A stretch of 35,035 nucleotides of DNA from Micromonospora sp. MH99. Its GTDB lineage: Bacteria > Actinomycetota > Actinomycetes > Mycobacteriales > Micromonosporaceae. Below the pieces are notes generated by a model. That model made no database searches. It was not told the origin of the DNA and saw only the letters and a program-made list of their open reading frames with translations. A program made the position numbers and the translations under genes. Positions 6,663-15,026 of this stretch are shown piece after piece. Within the stretch, counting starts at the first letter, position 1. Each line of letters starts with the position of its first letter. The stretch lies in NCBI RefSeq assembly GCF_021442385.1, contig NZ_MUZA01000066.1, positions 1 through 35,035 of the forward strand. Reading direction: 5' to 3'.

Positions 6663-7813
6663 GACGGCACCGGCACGGTGGCCTCGATGGTGAACACCGC
6701 GTCCTGTCGACGTACCCGCAGCTCTCCCCCGGCCGCGGCGAGCCGGTCGGCCAGACCCCGCAGGCCGTGGCTGTGCGCGTCCGGACCGCTCTCGTCGGCC
6801 CCGTCGTTGGTGACGGTCATCCTGGCCACGTTCTCCTTTCGGTCGATGCGGATCCGGCACCAGTCGGCGCGGCTGTGCCGCAAAACATTGGTGCTCGCCT
6901 CGCGCAACACCGCCGCCAGCTCGGTCGCGGCCGGCTGCGGCAGGTCGACGGGGGGCGACGGCACCGTGCAGCGCACCCCGCAGGACCGGAGCACCTCCGC
7001 CACGGCCTGCAACTGCTCACCGAGATCCACCGCGCGGTAGCCGTGCACGCTCTCGCGGACCTCGGTGAGCGCGGACGCGGCGAGCCGCTGCACCTCGGCG
7101 GCCTCCCGGCCGGCCCGCGCCGGGTCGACCGGGGCGAGCCGTGCGGCCAGTTCGGCCTTCAACGCGATCACGGTGAGGCTGTGCCCCAACAGGTCGTGCA
7201 CGTCGCGGGCGAAGCGCAGCCGCTCCTCGGCGGCGACCAGCCGGGCCTGGGCGGCCTGACCCTGGCGGGCCTCCACCAGCAGGTCCCAGAACCAGACCTG
7301 GAACCAGTTCACCGCGGCCACGGCCACGCCGATCCCGCCCGTCACGGCCAGGGACCGCCCGACCGGGCCGCCGGTCCACCAGGCCACCGCCGCCGACACC
7401 CCGAGGGTGCCGGCGGTGACCGCCAGCGCGCCGGGGAGACGGACCACCAGCGGGGCCATCCCGACCAGGGCAGCGCCGATCCAGGCCCAGGTCGGCCAGA
7501 CCCCGGCCGCGACCGGGGCCACCAGCGGCACGGTCAGCGCCGCCACGACGGCCAGCGCGAGCTGGGCGCGGCGTCGCCACCGCTGGGCGAGCCAGGGGGT
7601 GACCGCCGCGTACAGCACAGCGGTCTGGGTGGCCGCGAAGGCGAGGATCCCGACCGCGCCGAGTGCGACGCGGCCGGCGTGCGGCTCCCGGGTCAGGCCG
7701 ACCGCGGGCAGCAGCACGGTCGCCCACACACCGCCGGCCAGCGACAGCAACGTGGCCAGCCGGGCCCGGCGCAGCCGGCGATCCGCCCGGGGCGTCGACA
7801 CCTCGCTCGTCAC
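6659..7813 (-). CDS. DesK/NarX-type membrane histidine kinase
   Basis: A 384-aa sensor kinase. Residues 18-175 hold about six hydrophobic membrane segments with short loops and no extracellular sensor domain, implying sensing in or near the membrane. A short coiled linker (LLVEARQGQAAQARLVAAEERLRF) leads to the HisKA_3 motif, with phospho-accepting His206 in RDVHDLLGHSLTVIALK. The ATPase domain shows the N-box region EASTNVLRHS and the G-box-like HSHGLRGLADRL. The GTG at 7813 is chosen because a TACGAT box lies 6 nt upstream (leaderless); the open frame to 7975 is Arg/Pro-rich and non-conserved in style. It is coupled to the response regulator by a 4-bp overlap. Confidence 0.93.
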   Translation of the reverse strand: MTSEVSTPRADRRLRRARLATLLSLAGGVWATVLLPAVGLTREPHAGRVALGAVGILAFAATQTAVLYAAVTPWLAQRWRRRAQLALAVVAALTVPLVAPVAAGVWPTWAWIGAALVGMAPLVVRLPGALAVTAGTLGVSAAVAWWTGGPVGRSLAVTGGIGVAVAAVNWFQVWFWDLLVEARQGQAAQARLVAAEERLRFARDVHDLLGHSLTVIALKAELAARLAPVDPARAGREAAEVQRLAASALTEVRESVHGYRAVDLGEQLQAVAEVLRSCGVRCTVPSPPVDLPQPAATELAAVLREASTNVLRHSRADWCRIRIDRKENVARMTVTNDGADESGPDAHSHGLRGLADRLAAAGGELRVRRQDAVFTIEATVPVPS

Positions 7814-7819
7814 GCGTCG

Positions 7820-7825
7820 ATCGTA
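7820..7825 (-). promoter_or_regulatory. -10 box of leaderless kinase gene
   Basis: TACGAT on the minus strand is followed by 6 nt and the GTG start at 7813. It fits TANNNT leaderless promoters and decides the start. Confidence 0.5.
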
Positions 7826-7945
7826 GGACCGCCCCGCGCCCGGTCCACCCGTGCGAGTTGTCACGGTCGGACCGCGCGCTTCGCACGGATTTCCCGTGAT
7901 GGACGAACCTGCCCACCGCCCCGGACCGCCGGCAGGGTCAACGCC

Positions 7946-8860
7946 ATGGAGAAGACACGGATGTACGCGGACCACGCTCCCTCCGTACCGCAGCCCGGAT
8001 CGCTGCCGGGCGACTGCCCGGCACCCGCCGACGCGACGCCCTCGGACGCGGCGTCGGTCGGCGGCACGCGGCGGCTGCTATGGCATCTCGGCGAGATGGC
8101 ACTGGCGATGATCGCCGGGATGGTGTTGCTCGGCCCGCTGTGGCACACGGCCGGCACCCTGTTCGGGGCCGGTACGGCGCTCGACCGCCCCGAGGTGGCC
8201 GCCCTGGTGATGGCCACCAACATGAGCGTCGGGATGACGGTGTGGATGCGCTACCGGGCGCACCACTGGCGTGGGGTCGGCGAGATGGTCGCCGCGATGT
8301 ACGTTCCGTTCCTGCTGCTGCTCCTGCCGTTCTGGGCCGGCCTGCTGGACGGCGACGCGCTGATGGTCGGCGGGCACCTGCTGATGGTGCCGGCCATGGT
8401 GCTGGTGGCGGTGCGACACCGGCACGAGACACCGGCGGCGGTACGCCGGCACCCGGCGGCGCTGGCGCTGGCCCGCCGCTGGCCGACCGGGCTGGCGCTG
8501 CTGGTGACCGTGGACATGTGGGTCGACCCGACGGTGCTCAGTCCGTGGACGTTGCTGGTGCTGCCCGGCGGGTACCTGCTGATCGGTGTGGTGCGGCGCA
8601 CGCTGCGCGGGCCGGGCGTGCTCGCCAGCCAGCTGGCCGGTCTGGCCGTCTGGGTCGCCCTGATGGTGATCGCGATCTTGGCCGGTGGGCGGACGGCCGC
8701 GTGGCTGGTGGCGTTCGGTTGGCTGGCGCACGCCGGCTGGGACGTGGTGCACCACCGCAGCGGACGGGTGGTGCCCCGCGGCTACGCGGAGTTCTGCGGG
8801 GTCCTGGACACGGCACTGGCCGGCATCATGATCCTCGCGATCCTCACCACCGATGCCTGA
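7946..8860 (+). CDS. polytopic membrane protein of unknown function
   Basis: A 304-aa protein with a polar N-terminal tail (about 45 residues, Pro/Ala/Asp-rich) and eight or nine hydrophobic segments, for example LALMIAGM-type helix 1, YVPFLLLLLPFWAGLL, LLMVPAMVLVAV, LLVLPGGYLLIGVV, LAVWVALMVIAIL and TALAGIMILAILTT. Met and Trp are frequent in the helices, and His pairs flank several of them (HHW, RHRHE, VVHHR). I do not recognise the family. A start at the ATG at 7961, preceded by GGAGAAG, is as good as the one used. It is divergent from the DesK-type two-component pair, whose target it may be. Confidence 0.8.
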   Translation: MEKTRMYADHAPSVPQPGSLPGDCPAPADATPSDAASVGGTRRLLWHLGEMALAMIAGMVLLGPLWHTAGTLFGAGTALDRPEVAALVMATNMSVGMTVWMRYRAHHWRGVGEMVAAMYVPFLLLLLPFWAGLLDGDALMVGGHLLMVPAMVLVAVRHRHETPAAVRRHPAALALARRWPTGLALLVTVDMWVDPTVLSPWTLLVLPGGYLLIGVVRRTLRGPGVLASQLAGLAVWVALMVIAILAGGRTAAWLVAFGWLAHAGWDVVHHRSGRVVPRGYAEFCGVLDTALAGIMILAILTTDA

Positions 8861-8878
8861 CACGCCCACGCCGCTCGT

Positions 8879-8952
8879 GATCCACACAAGTTCGGGGAAA
8901 GTGCTGCTTCGGGCGTCGCGGAGGCAGCACTTTCCCCGAAGTTGCGCGGATC
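8879..8952. repeat. palindromic repeat element (REP-like) acting as terminator
   Basis: A 74-bp imperfect palindrome with 29-nt arms (8879-8907 and 8924-8952), 26 of 29 paired, including a perfect 17-bp core containing GGGGAAAGTGCTGC. The ends are GATCC and GGATC. It follows the membrane gene and probably terminates it. The size, GATC termini and partial end similarity to a second element near 30665-30728 suggest a dispersed intergenic repeat family rather than a simple terminator. Confidence 0.65.
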
Positions 8953-8984
8953 TTGAGGGGCGCACGCGCTCTTGTGCCGGTCGG

Positions 8985-9000
8985 CTCAGCGTCCGCTGAG
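8985..9000. promoter_or_regulatory. palindrome in the helicase 5' leader
   Basis: CTCAGCGTCCGCTGAG has 7-bp arms around 2 bp and lies 23 bp before the DEAD-box helicase start. It could be an operator or an mRNA hairpin near the ribosome site, possibly a target of the helicase itself. Fifteen of its sixteen bases recur at 29068-29082. Confidence 0.35.
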
Positions 9001-9022
9001 TCGTGATGAAAGGCTTGACCCC

Positions 9023-10756
9023 ATGAGTTCCGCACCTGCACAGCACGACGCACCGACCGACACCACCCCCGCCGGCGCCGACGAGGTGAACGCCTTCACG
9101 GAGTTGGGGCTCCGCGCCGAACTGCTGGGCGCGCTGTCCGCCCTCGGCTACGAGGAGCCGACCCCCATCCAGCGCGAGGCCATCCCGCCGCTGCTCGACG
9201 GCCGGGACCTGCTCGGTCAGGCCGCCACCGGCACCGGCAAGACGGCGGCGTTCGCGCTGCCGCTGCTGCACCGGATGGAGGCGCACCGCGACGGCGGGGA
9301 CCCGGTGGCGCTGGTGCTGGTGCCGACGCGGGAGCTGGCGGTGCAGGTGTCCGAGGCGTTCCACCGCTACGGCAAGGACCTGGGTGCGCGGGTGCTGCCG
9401 ATCTACGGCGGGCAGCCGATCGGGCGGCAGCTGCGGGCACTGGACAGCGGCGTCGATGTGGTCGTGGCCACCCCGGGTCGGGCCCTCGACCACATCGCTC
9501 GCGGCACCCTGCGCCTCGGTGGCCTGGCCACGGTGGTGCTCGACGAGGCCGACGAGATGCTCGACATGGGCTTCGCCGAGGACATCGAGGCGATCCTGGA
9601 GCACGCTCCGGCGCAGCGCCAGACGGTGCTGTTCTCGGCCACCATGCCGTCCCGGATCGACGGGATGGCCCGCCAGCACCTGCGCGAGCCGGTCCGCATC
9701 GAGATCGGCCGGGAGCCGACGGTGGCCGGCGAGGCGCCCCGGGTGCGCCAGAGCGCGTACATCGTGACGCGGGCGCACAAGCCGGCCGCGCTGGGCCGGG
9801 TCCTGGACGTGGAGTCGCCCACGGCGGCGATCGTGTTCTGCCGCAGTCGCGAGGAGGTGGACCGGCTGACCGAGACGATGAACGGCCGGGGCTACCGCTC
9901 CGAGGCGTTGCACGGCGGGATGAGCCAGGAGCAGCGCGACCGGGTGATGGGCCGGCTGCGGGCCGGCACCGCCGACCTGCTGGTTGCCACCGACGTGGCC
10001 GCGCGCGGGCTGGACGTCGAGCAGCTCACCCACGTGGTCAACTACGACGTGCCGTCGGCGCCGGAGTCGTACGTGCACCGGATCGGCCGGGTGGGCCGGG
10101 CCGGTCGGGAGGGCGTGGCGATCACCCTCGCCGAGCCGCGCGAGCACCGGATGCTCAAGACGATCGAGCGGGTGACCGGCCAGCGGATCACCATCGACAA
10201 GATCCCCACGGTGGCCGACATGCGGACTCGCCGGCTGGAGCTGACCCAGGCGGCGCTGCGGGAGAGCCTGCTGGAGGACGACCTGGACCCGTTCCGGGTC
10301 ATCGTGGAGACGCTCACCGACGAGTTCGACCTGATGGAGGTCGCGCTCGCCGCGGTGAAGCTGGCGCACGAGGTGACGTCCCCGGGCTCGGACGACGAGG
10401 AGGAGATCCCGCAGGCGCCGGTGCGCGGCCCGCGCGAGGGTCGGCCGGAGGCCGGTGGCCGGGGCGGCGACCGGCGCGGCGGCGGTCGTCCCCGCTCGGG
10501 CGGTGGCAACACCGTCCAGGTCTTCGTCGGTCTGGGCCGGCGCGCGGGGGTGCGCCCGCAGGATCTGGTCGGCGCGATCACCGGCGAGACCGGAATCCGC
10601 GGCCGGGACATCGGCTCGATCGAGATCGCCGACCGGTTCTCCCTGGTGGAGGTGCCGCAGGGCGTCGCCGACGAGGTGATCTCGGGGTTGCGCTCCAGCA
10701 CCATCAAGGGCCGCAAGGCCACGGTTCGTCGCGACCGCGGCGGCGAGGGGCGCTGA
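9023..10756 (+). CDS. DEAD-box ATP-dependent RNA helicase with DbpA-type RNA-binding domain
   Basis: A 577-aa RNA helicase of the DeaD/CsdA/DbpA group. Motifs in order are Q motif Gln50 (PTPIQ), Walker A ATGTGKT 68-74, PTREL, DEAD 174-177 (VVLDEADEMLDMGF), SAT 205-207, ARGLD about 327-331 and motif VI HRIGRVGRAGR 352-362. A Gly/Arg-rich linker (RPEAGGRGGDRRGGGRPRSGGG) precedes a DbpA-type C-terminal domain (VQVFVGLGRRAGVRP ... GLRSSTIKGRKATVRR). It likely unwinds structured RNA in ribosome assembly or cold adaptation. The ATG at 9023 has a weak AAAGG upstream. The leader holds a 16-bp palindrome that may affect translation. Confidence 0.96.
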   Translation: MSSAPAQHDAPTDTTPAGADEVNAFTELGLRAELLGALSALGYEEPTPIQREAIPPLLDGRDLLGQAATGTGKTAAFALPLLHRMEAHRDGGDPVALVLVPTRELAVQVSEAFHRYGKDLGARVLPIYGGQPIGRQLRALDSGVDVVVATPGRALDHIARGTLRLGGLATVVLDEADEMLDMGFAEDIEAILEHAPAQRQTVLFSATMPSRIDGMARQHLREPVRIEIGREPTVAGEAPRVRQSAYIVTRAHKPAALGRVLDVESPTAAIVFCRSREEVDRLTETMNGRGYRSEALHGGMSQEQRDRVMGRLRAGTADLLVATDVAARGLDVEQLTHVVNYDVPSAPESYVHRIGRVGRAGREGVAITLAEPREHRMLKTIERVTGQRITIDKIPTVADMRTRRLELTQAALRESLLEDDLDPFRVIVETLTDEFDLMEVALAAVKLAHEVTSPGSDDEEEIPQAPVRGPREGRPEAGGRGGDRRGGGRPRSGGGNTVQVFVGLGRRAGVRPQDLVGAITGETGIRGRDIGSIEIADRFSLVEVPQGVADEVISGLRSSTIKGRKATVRRDRGGEGR

Positions 10757-10763
10757 GCGAGCC

Positions 10764-10796
10764 GCCGGCGACCGCCGGGGTACGACGGTCGCCGGC
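10764..10796. terminator. hairpin terminator, helicase / DoxX-like convergent pair
   Basis: An 11-bp perfect stem (GCCGGCGACCG with CGGTCGCCGGC) closes an 11-nt loop. It lies between the convergent helicase and DoxX-like genes and has no U-tract. Confidence 0.75.
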
Positions 10797-10805
10797 GTGT
10801 CGGCC

Positions 10806-11210
10806 TCAGAAGGAGTACGGCCCGAAGCGGCCCCAGGCGACGACGGCGGCGAGGACGAGCAGCACCGCGCAGGTGATCGCGCCCTGGATCTCCGTCCGAC
10901 GCTCGGCCGCCGTGTCGCGCTTGTTGCGGTCGCGCAGGTGCACCAGGATGCCGCCGACCATGACGATGACCAGCCCGAGGGCGGCCAGCGGGGTGAGCAC
11001 GGTGGCGATGCCGGTGAGGGCGGGCAGCACGAGCCCGACGGCGGCCAGCACCTCGACCGCGCCGAGGGCCTTGACCTGCGACGGCGGGACCGGGTCCACC
11101 CACCGCATCATGTCGCGCAGCTTGTCCTTGGGCTGGGTCAGCTTGGCCAGGCCGGCGCCGGCGAAGACGACGGCGAGCAGGATCTGGATGATCCAGAGCA
11201 CCAGGTTCAC
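10806..11210 (-). CDS. DoxX-like small membrane protein
   Basis: A 134-aa protein with four hydrophobic helices in DoxX-like order: NLVLWIIQILLAVVFAGAGLAKL, LGAVEVLAAVGLVLPALTGI, LAALGLVIVMVGGILVHL and AVLLVLAAVVAWGRFG. A conserved-looking Lys/Glu pair (AKLTQP, GAVEVLAA) is typical of the family. The GTG at 11210 is the start because a perfect GGAGGTAA lies 5 nt upstream; the ATG at 11231 has none. The function of this subgroup is unclear. The gene lies 132 bp downstream of the lon stop, with a terminator between. Confidence 0.85.
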   Translation of the reverse strand: MNLVLWIIQILLAVVFAGAGLAKLTQPKDKLRDMMRWVDPVPPSQVKALGAVEVLAAVGLVLPALTGIATVLTPLAALGLVIVMVGGILVHLRDRNKRDTAAERRTEIQGAITCAVLLVLAAVVAWGRFGPYSF

Positions 11211-11294
11211 GGGGGTTACCTCCGGGGGCACCGCCTCGCGGCGGAGAGGTGATTGAGGTTGCAGGCGAGACAGTAGCCCCCGATGCGCGCACAG

Positions 11295-11334
11295 CGATGA
11301 CCCCCGCCGTCCGTGCGGACGACGGGGGTCATCG
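11295..11334. terminator. terminator of lon
   Basis: An 18-bp stem with one mismatch closes a GTGC loop (arms 11295-11312 and 11317-11334). It starts 10 bp past the lon stop codon on the minus strand. Confidence 0.8.
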
Positions 11335-11343
11335 ATGCAGGTG

Positions 11344-13674
11344 TCAGGCCGCGAAGAGCGCCGGACCGTCCAGCGCCTGGACGTCGGCCGGGCGCAGCGC
11401 CAGGGCGAGCACGTCGGCCACGTCGGCCAGGGTGTGCACGGTCAGCGCCTCGCGCACCTCGGTCGGCAGGTCGTCCAGGTCCGGCTCGTTGCGCGCCGGG
11501 ATGATCACCTCGGTGAGGCCGGCCCGGTGCGCGGCGAGCAGCTTCTGCTTCACCCCGCCGATCGGCAGCACCCGACCGGAGAGCGTCACCTCACCGGTCA
11601 TCCCGAACTCGGGGCGCACCGCCCGCCCGGTGACCAGGGACGCCAGGGCCGTCACCATGGTGATGCCGGCGCTCGGGCCGTCCTTGGGCACCGCGCCCGC
11701 CGGGACGTGCAGGTGGATCCGGCGTCCCGCCAGGGCGTTCGGGTCGATGCCGAGCCGACGCCCGTTGGAGCGCAGGTACGACAGTGCGATGTGCGCCGAC
11801 TCCTTCATGACGTCGCCGAGCTGGCCGGTCAGGGTCAGCCCCGGCTCGCCCTCCATGCTCGTCGCCTCGATGAAGAGCACGTCCCCGCCGGCGCCGGTGA
11901 CGGCGAGGCCGGTGGCCACGCCGGGCACCGCGGTGCGCTCGGCCGACTCCGGGGTGAACTTCGGCCGCCCCAGGTAGCCGGTGAGGTTGTCGGTGTCGAC
12001 GCGTACCGGTGTCGGGTCGGTCGCCAGCGTCACCGCCACCTTGCGCAGGATCTTGGCCAGAGCCCGTTCGAGCTGGCGGACGCCCGCCTCCCGGGTGTAC
12101 TCCCCCGCGATCAGCGCCAACGCCTCGTCGGCGACGCCTACCTCGTCGGCGGTCAGGCCGGCCCGCTCCCGCTGCCGGGGCAGCAGGTGGTCGCGGGCGA
12201 TGGCGACCTTCTCGTCCTCGGTGTAGCCGTCCAGGGTGACCAGCTCCATCCGGTCCAGCAGCGGGCCGGGGATGGACTCCACCACGTTGGCGGTGGCCAG
12301 GAACAGCACGTCGGACAGGTCCAGGTCGACCTCCAGGTAGTGATCCCGGAAGGTGTGGTTCTGTGCCGGGTCGAGCACCTCCAGGAGGGCGGCGGCCGGG
12401 TCACCGGCGTAGCCGGAGGCCAGCTTGTCGACCTCGTCGAGGAGCACGACCGGGTTCATCGAGCCGGCCTCGCGCAGGGCGCGCACGATCCGACCGGGCA
12501 GCGCGCCGACGTAGGTGCGCCGGTGACCGCGGATCTCCGCCTCGTCGCGGACGCCGCCGAGCGACACCCGGACGAAGTTGCGCCCGAGCGCCCGGGCCAC
12601 GGACTCGCCGAGGCTGGTCTTGCCGACCCCGGGAGGACCGGCGAGGGCGAGCACCGCGCCGGAGCCACGACCGCCGACCACGCCGAGGTTGCGCTCGGCC
12701 CGGCGGTTGCGCACCGCGAGGTACTCCAGGATGCGGTCCTTCACGTCGGCCAAGCCGGCGTGGTCGGCGTCGAGCACCGCCCGGGCCGCGGCCAGGTCGG
12801 TGTTGTCCTGGGTACGCGTACCCCACGGCATTTCCAGCACGGTGTCCAGCCAGGTGCGGATCCAGCCCGCCTCCGGGGAGGCGTCACTGGCCCGTTCCAG
12901 CTTGCCGACCTCGCGCATCGCCGCCTCGCGGACCTTGTCCGGCAGGTCGGCGCTCTCCACGCGGGAGCGGTAGTCGGCCGAGCCGTCCGGCTCGTCCTCG
13001 CCCAGCTCCTTGCGGATCGCGGCGAGCTGCTGGCGCAGCAGGAACTCCCGCTGCGACTTCTCCAGGCCCTCGCGGACGTCGCTGTTGATCTGCTCGGTGA
13101 CCTCCTGCTCGGCCAGGTACGCCTTGACCCAGCCGACCAGCAGCTCCAGCCGGGCGGTGACGTCCGGCGCGGCGAGCAGTTCGGTCTTCTGATCCAGGGT
13201 CAACCAGGGCGCGTAGCCGGCCGAGTCGGCCAGCTCGGACAGGTCGGTCATCCGCTCCACCGCGTCGATGACCTGCCAGGCGCCGCGCTGTTGGAGCACT
13301 GAGGTCACCAGGGCGCGGTACTCGCGGGCGAGTTCCCGGGCGCGGCCGGCGGGAGCGGGTTCGTCGAGTTCGGTCGCCTCGACCCAGAGGGCGGCGCCGG
13401 GGCCGGGCACGCCGGAGCCGATCCGGGCCCGGGACAGGCCACGGACCACGGCGGCGGGCTCACCGTCGGGCAGCCGGCCGACCTTCTCGATGGTGGCGAC
13501 CACGCCGACCGGTCCGTACTCGCCGTCGATACGCGGCACGGCCAGCAGCTTGCGGTCGCCGGTCGCCCGGGCCGCGTCGATGGCGGCCTGGGTGGTCGGG
13601 TCGAGGGTCACCGGGATGACCATGCCGGGCAGCAGCACGGCGTCGGTCAGGGGAAGTACCGGAAGAGTTGCCAT
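11344..13674 (-). CDS. lon: ATP-dependent Lon protease
   Basis: Cytosolic AAA+ protease of 776 aa, normal Lon length, that degrades misfolded and regulatory proteins. The N-terminal LON substrate domain (LPVLPLTDAVLLPGMVIPV) is followed by a coiled-coil region (about 190-260), Walker A GPPGVGKT at 346-353, Walker B VVLLDEVDKLA, and the C-terminal Lon S16 protease domain with catalytic Ser668 (KDGPSAG) and Lys711 (GGVKQKLLAA). The ATG at 13674 is chosen because the conserved LON domain begins there; upstream codons to 13716 overlap the regulatory site. A HAIR-like element 23 bp upstream predicts repression by HspR and heat induction, as known for lon in Streptomyces. Confidence 0.97.
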   Translation of the reverse strand: MATLPVLPLTDAVLLPGMVIPVTLDPTTQAAIDAARATGDRKLLAVPRIDGEYGPVGVVATIEKVGRLPDGEPAAVVRGLSRARIGSGVPGPGAALWVEATELDEPAPAGRARELAREYRALVTSVLQQRGAWQVIDAVERMTDLSELADSAGYAPWLTLDQKTELLAAPDVTARLELLVGWVKAYLAEQEVTEQINSDVREGLEKSQREFLLRQQLAAIRKELGEDEPDGSADYRSRVESADLPDKVREAAMREVGKLERASDASPEAGWIRTWLDTVLEMPWGTRTQDNTDLAAARAVLDADHAGLADVKDRILEYLAVRNRRAERNLGVVGGRGSGAVLALAGPPGVGKTSLGESVARALGRNFVRVSLGGVRDEAEIRGHRRTYVGALPGRIVRALREAGSMNPVVLLDEVDKLASGYAGDPAAALLEVLDPAQNHTFRDHYLEVDLDLSDVLFLATANVVESIPGPLLDRMELVTLDGYTEDEKVAIARDHLLPRQRERAGLTADEVGVADEALALIAGEYTREAGVRQLERALAKILRKVAVTLATDPTPVRVDTDNLTGYLGRPKFTPESAERTAVPGVATGLAVTGAGGDVLFIEATSMEGEPGLTLTGQLGDVMKESAHIALSYLRSNGRRLGIDPNALAGRRIHLHVPAGAVPKDGPSAGITMVTALASLVTGRAVRPEFGMTGEVTLSGRVLPIGGVKQKLLAAHRAGLTEVIIPARNEPDLDDLPTEVREALTVHTLADVADVLALALRPADVQALDGPALFAA

Positions 13675-13696
13675 CGAACACCTGCTATCGCGTTGA

Positions 13697-13717
13697 GTTG
13701 AGCGTGTCTCACTCAAG
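13697..13717. promoter_or_regulatory. HAIR-like HspR operator upstream of lon
   Basis: GTTGAGC-N7-ACTCAAG matches the HAIR consensus CTTGAGT-N7-ACTCAAG at 12 of 14 fixed positions with the exact 7-bp spacer (right arm 13711-13717 perfect). It lies 23-43 bp before the lon ATG. HspR regulation of lon is established in Streptomyces; its use here is inference. The right half overlaps the stop of the gene at 13713. Confidence 0.75.
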
Positions 13718-13994
13718 TAACAAAGCGTTCCCCTTGTTCCGGAGTGTGACCCAGACCACTGTCCGGCGACGGCGGGCGAACCGGCAGCACCAGTTCCCGG
13801 ACCGCCCGGACGCCGCCGGCCAGCGCCACGGCGACGGGGATGGCCAGGCTGGTCAACGACAGGGCGAGCACCACCCGGGCGGGCAGCCCGACGCCGACGG
13901 CGAGCGCCGTCAACACCGTGCAGACCACCAACTTCACCCGGGTACGCGACAGCGGGACGACTGCGGTGTCCCGGACGGGCGCGACGACGGCCAT
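13713..13994 (-). CDS. small two-helix membrane protein
   Basis: A 93-aa hypothetical protein with two adjacent hydrophobic segments: LVVCTVLTALAVGVGLPARVVLALSLTSLAIPVAVALAGG, split by a short Pro/Arg turn, followed by a polar C-terminal tail. The ATG at 13994 has a good GGAG 8-9 nt upstream, which supports it being real. Its stop codon lies within the HAIR site of lon, so lon has its own promoter inside this gene's 3' end. Function unknown. Confidence 0.7.
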   Translation of the reverse strand: MAVVAPVRDTAVVPLSRTRVKLVVCTVLTALAVGVGLPARVVLALSLTSLAIPVAVALAGGVRAVRELVLPVRPPSPDSGLGHTPEQGERFVT

Positions 13995-14027
13995 GTGCTT
14001 CTCCTCGTTTCCTCGGTGGGCCGGTCC

Positions 14028-14062
14028 CGTCGGGTCGCCCGTGCGAGACGGGCGACCCGACG
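14028..14062. terminator. terminator of manganese catalase gene
   Basis: A 15-bp perfect stem (arms 14028-14042 and 14048-14062) around a 5-nt loop GCGAG, 8 bp beyond the catalase stop on the minus strand. Confidence 0.8.
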
Positions 14063-14070
14063 AGACGACC

Positions 14071-14940
14071 TCAGGTGAGCTTGTTCTTGACGGTGTTCAC
14101 GACGCTGCCGGCCACCCCCGGGTTGGTGCCGTACAGCCGCGGGTCGCCGGGCGGCAGCACCGGCTCGGGGGCGTTCGCGCGCGGACTGTCGCCGTAGCGG
14201 AACTCGCCCTTGCCGTCCGGCGCGGGCCCGGACGCCCAGCGCCCCTGGGCGGCGTCGGTGCCGGAGGAGAAGCTCAGGTAGGTGTAGCCGAACTCGTCGG
14301 TGAACTCCCCGGAATCCGGGAAGGCCTCGGGCACCGGCATGTCCTCCAGGCCGTCCTCCTTGAGCTGCTCGATGGCGGCCAGCCACATGTTCTGGTGCAT
14401 GGTGTCGCGGGCCAGCAGGAAGCGCAGCATCTGCTTGACGCCGGGGTCGTCGGTCATGTTGAACAGCCGGGCGACCTGCAGGCGGCCCTGCGCTTCGGCG
14501 GTGACGTTGAGCTGGAAGTCGGCAAGCAGGTTGCCGCTGGCGGTGATGAACGCCCCGTTCCAGGGCACCCCGTTGCTGTCGGCGGGCAGCGCTCCGCCGC
14601 CGCTGTGGATGAAGTGCGCCGGGTTCGACCCGGCGTAGACCGCCCCACCTCCCGGGTTGTCCGAGAGGGCTTCCGCCATCGACAGCGGAGCGTTGTCCAG
14701 CAGCCGGGTGATCATCGTGACGATCATCTCGACGTGGCCGACCTCCTCGGTGCCGACGTCGAGCAGCAGGTCCTTGTACTTGCCGGGCAGACGGCAGTTC
14801 CACCCCTGGAACAGGTACTGGTTGGCGACTGTCATCTCGCCCCACTTGCCGCCCAGAACCTCCTGCAGCCGGCGGGCGAACGCGGCGTCCGGAGCGTCCG
14901 GCTTGGCTTCGAACTGCAGGTCCTTGACGTGGCTGAACAT
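14071..14940 (-). CDS. manganese catalase
   Basis: A 289-aa non-haem catalase converting hydrogen peroxide to water and oxygen at a dimanganese centre. All five metal ligands known from the Lactobacillus plantarum enzyme are present: Glu35, Glu66, His69 (TEEVGHVEM), Glu149 and His182 (DTMHQNMW). The ferritin-like helical bundle covers residues 15-200, and the C-terminal tail is Gly/Pro/Asp-rich. The ATG at 14940 is preceded by GAGGAGG. Upstream on the same strand, 86 bp away, is a soluble histidine kinase that could be transcribed with it. Such catalases are often under general-stress or osmotic control in actinobacteria. Confidence 0.96.
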   Translation of the reverse strand: MFSHVKDLQFEAKPDAPDAAFARRLQEVLGGKWGEMTVANQYLFQGWNCRLPGKYKDLLLDVGTEEVGHVEMIVTMITRLLDNAPLSMAEALSDNPGGGAVYAGSNPAHFIHSGGGALPADSNGVPWNGAFITASGNLLADFQLNVTAEAQGRLQVARLFNMTDDPGVKQMLRFLLARDTMHQNMWLAAIEQLKEDGLEDMPVPEAFPDSGEFTDEFGYTYLSFSSGTDAAQGRWASGPAPDGKGEFRYGDSPRANAPEPVLPPGDPRLYGTNPGVAGSVVNTVKNKLT

Positions 14941-15026
14941 GAGACCCTCCTCGGGGCTGGATTGCTGGCACCGAGGACGATTCCCATCCCGCTGACCCGC
15001 CCGGGCCAACCCGTGTCCCGCCGGGG

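Noticed and set aside
8078..10369. Long minus-strand open frame across the membrane and helicase genes
   Set aside because: Low-complexity His/Arg/Gln/Pro composition; it is the antisense of a well-supported DEAD-box helicase.
11335..13302. 655-codon plus-strand frame over lon
   Set aside because: Antisense shadow of lon with no recognisable domain.
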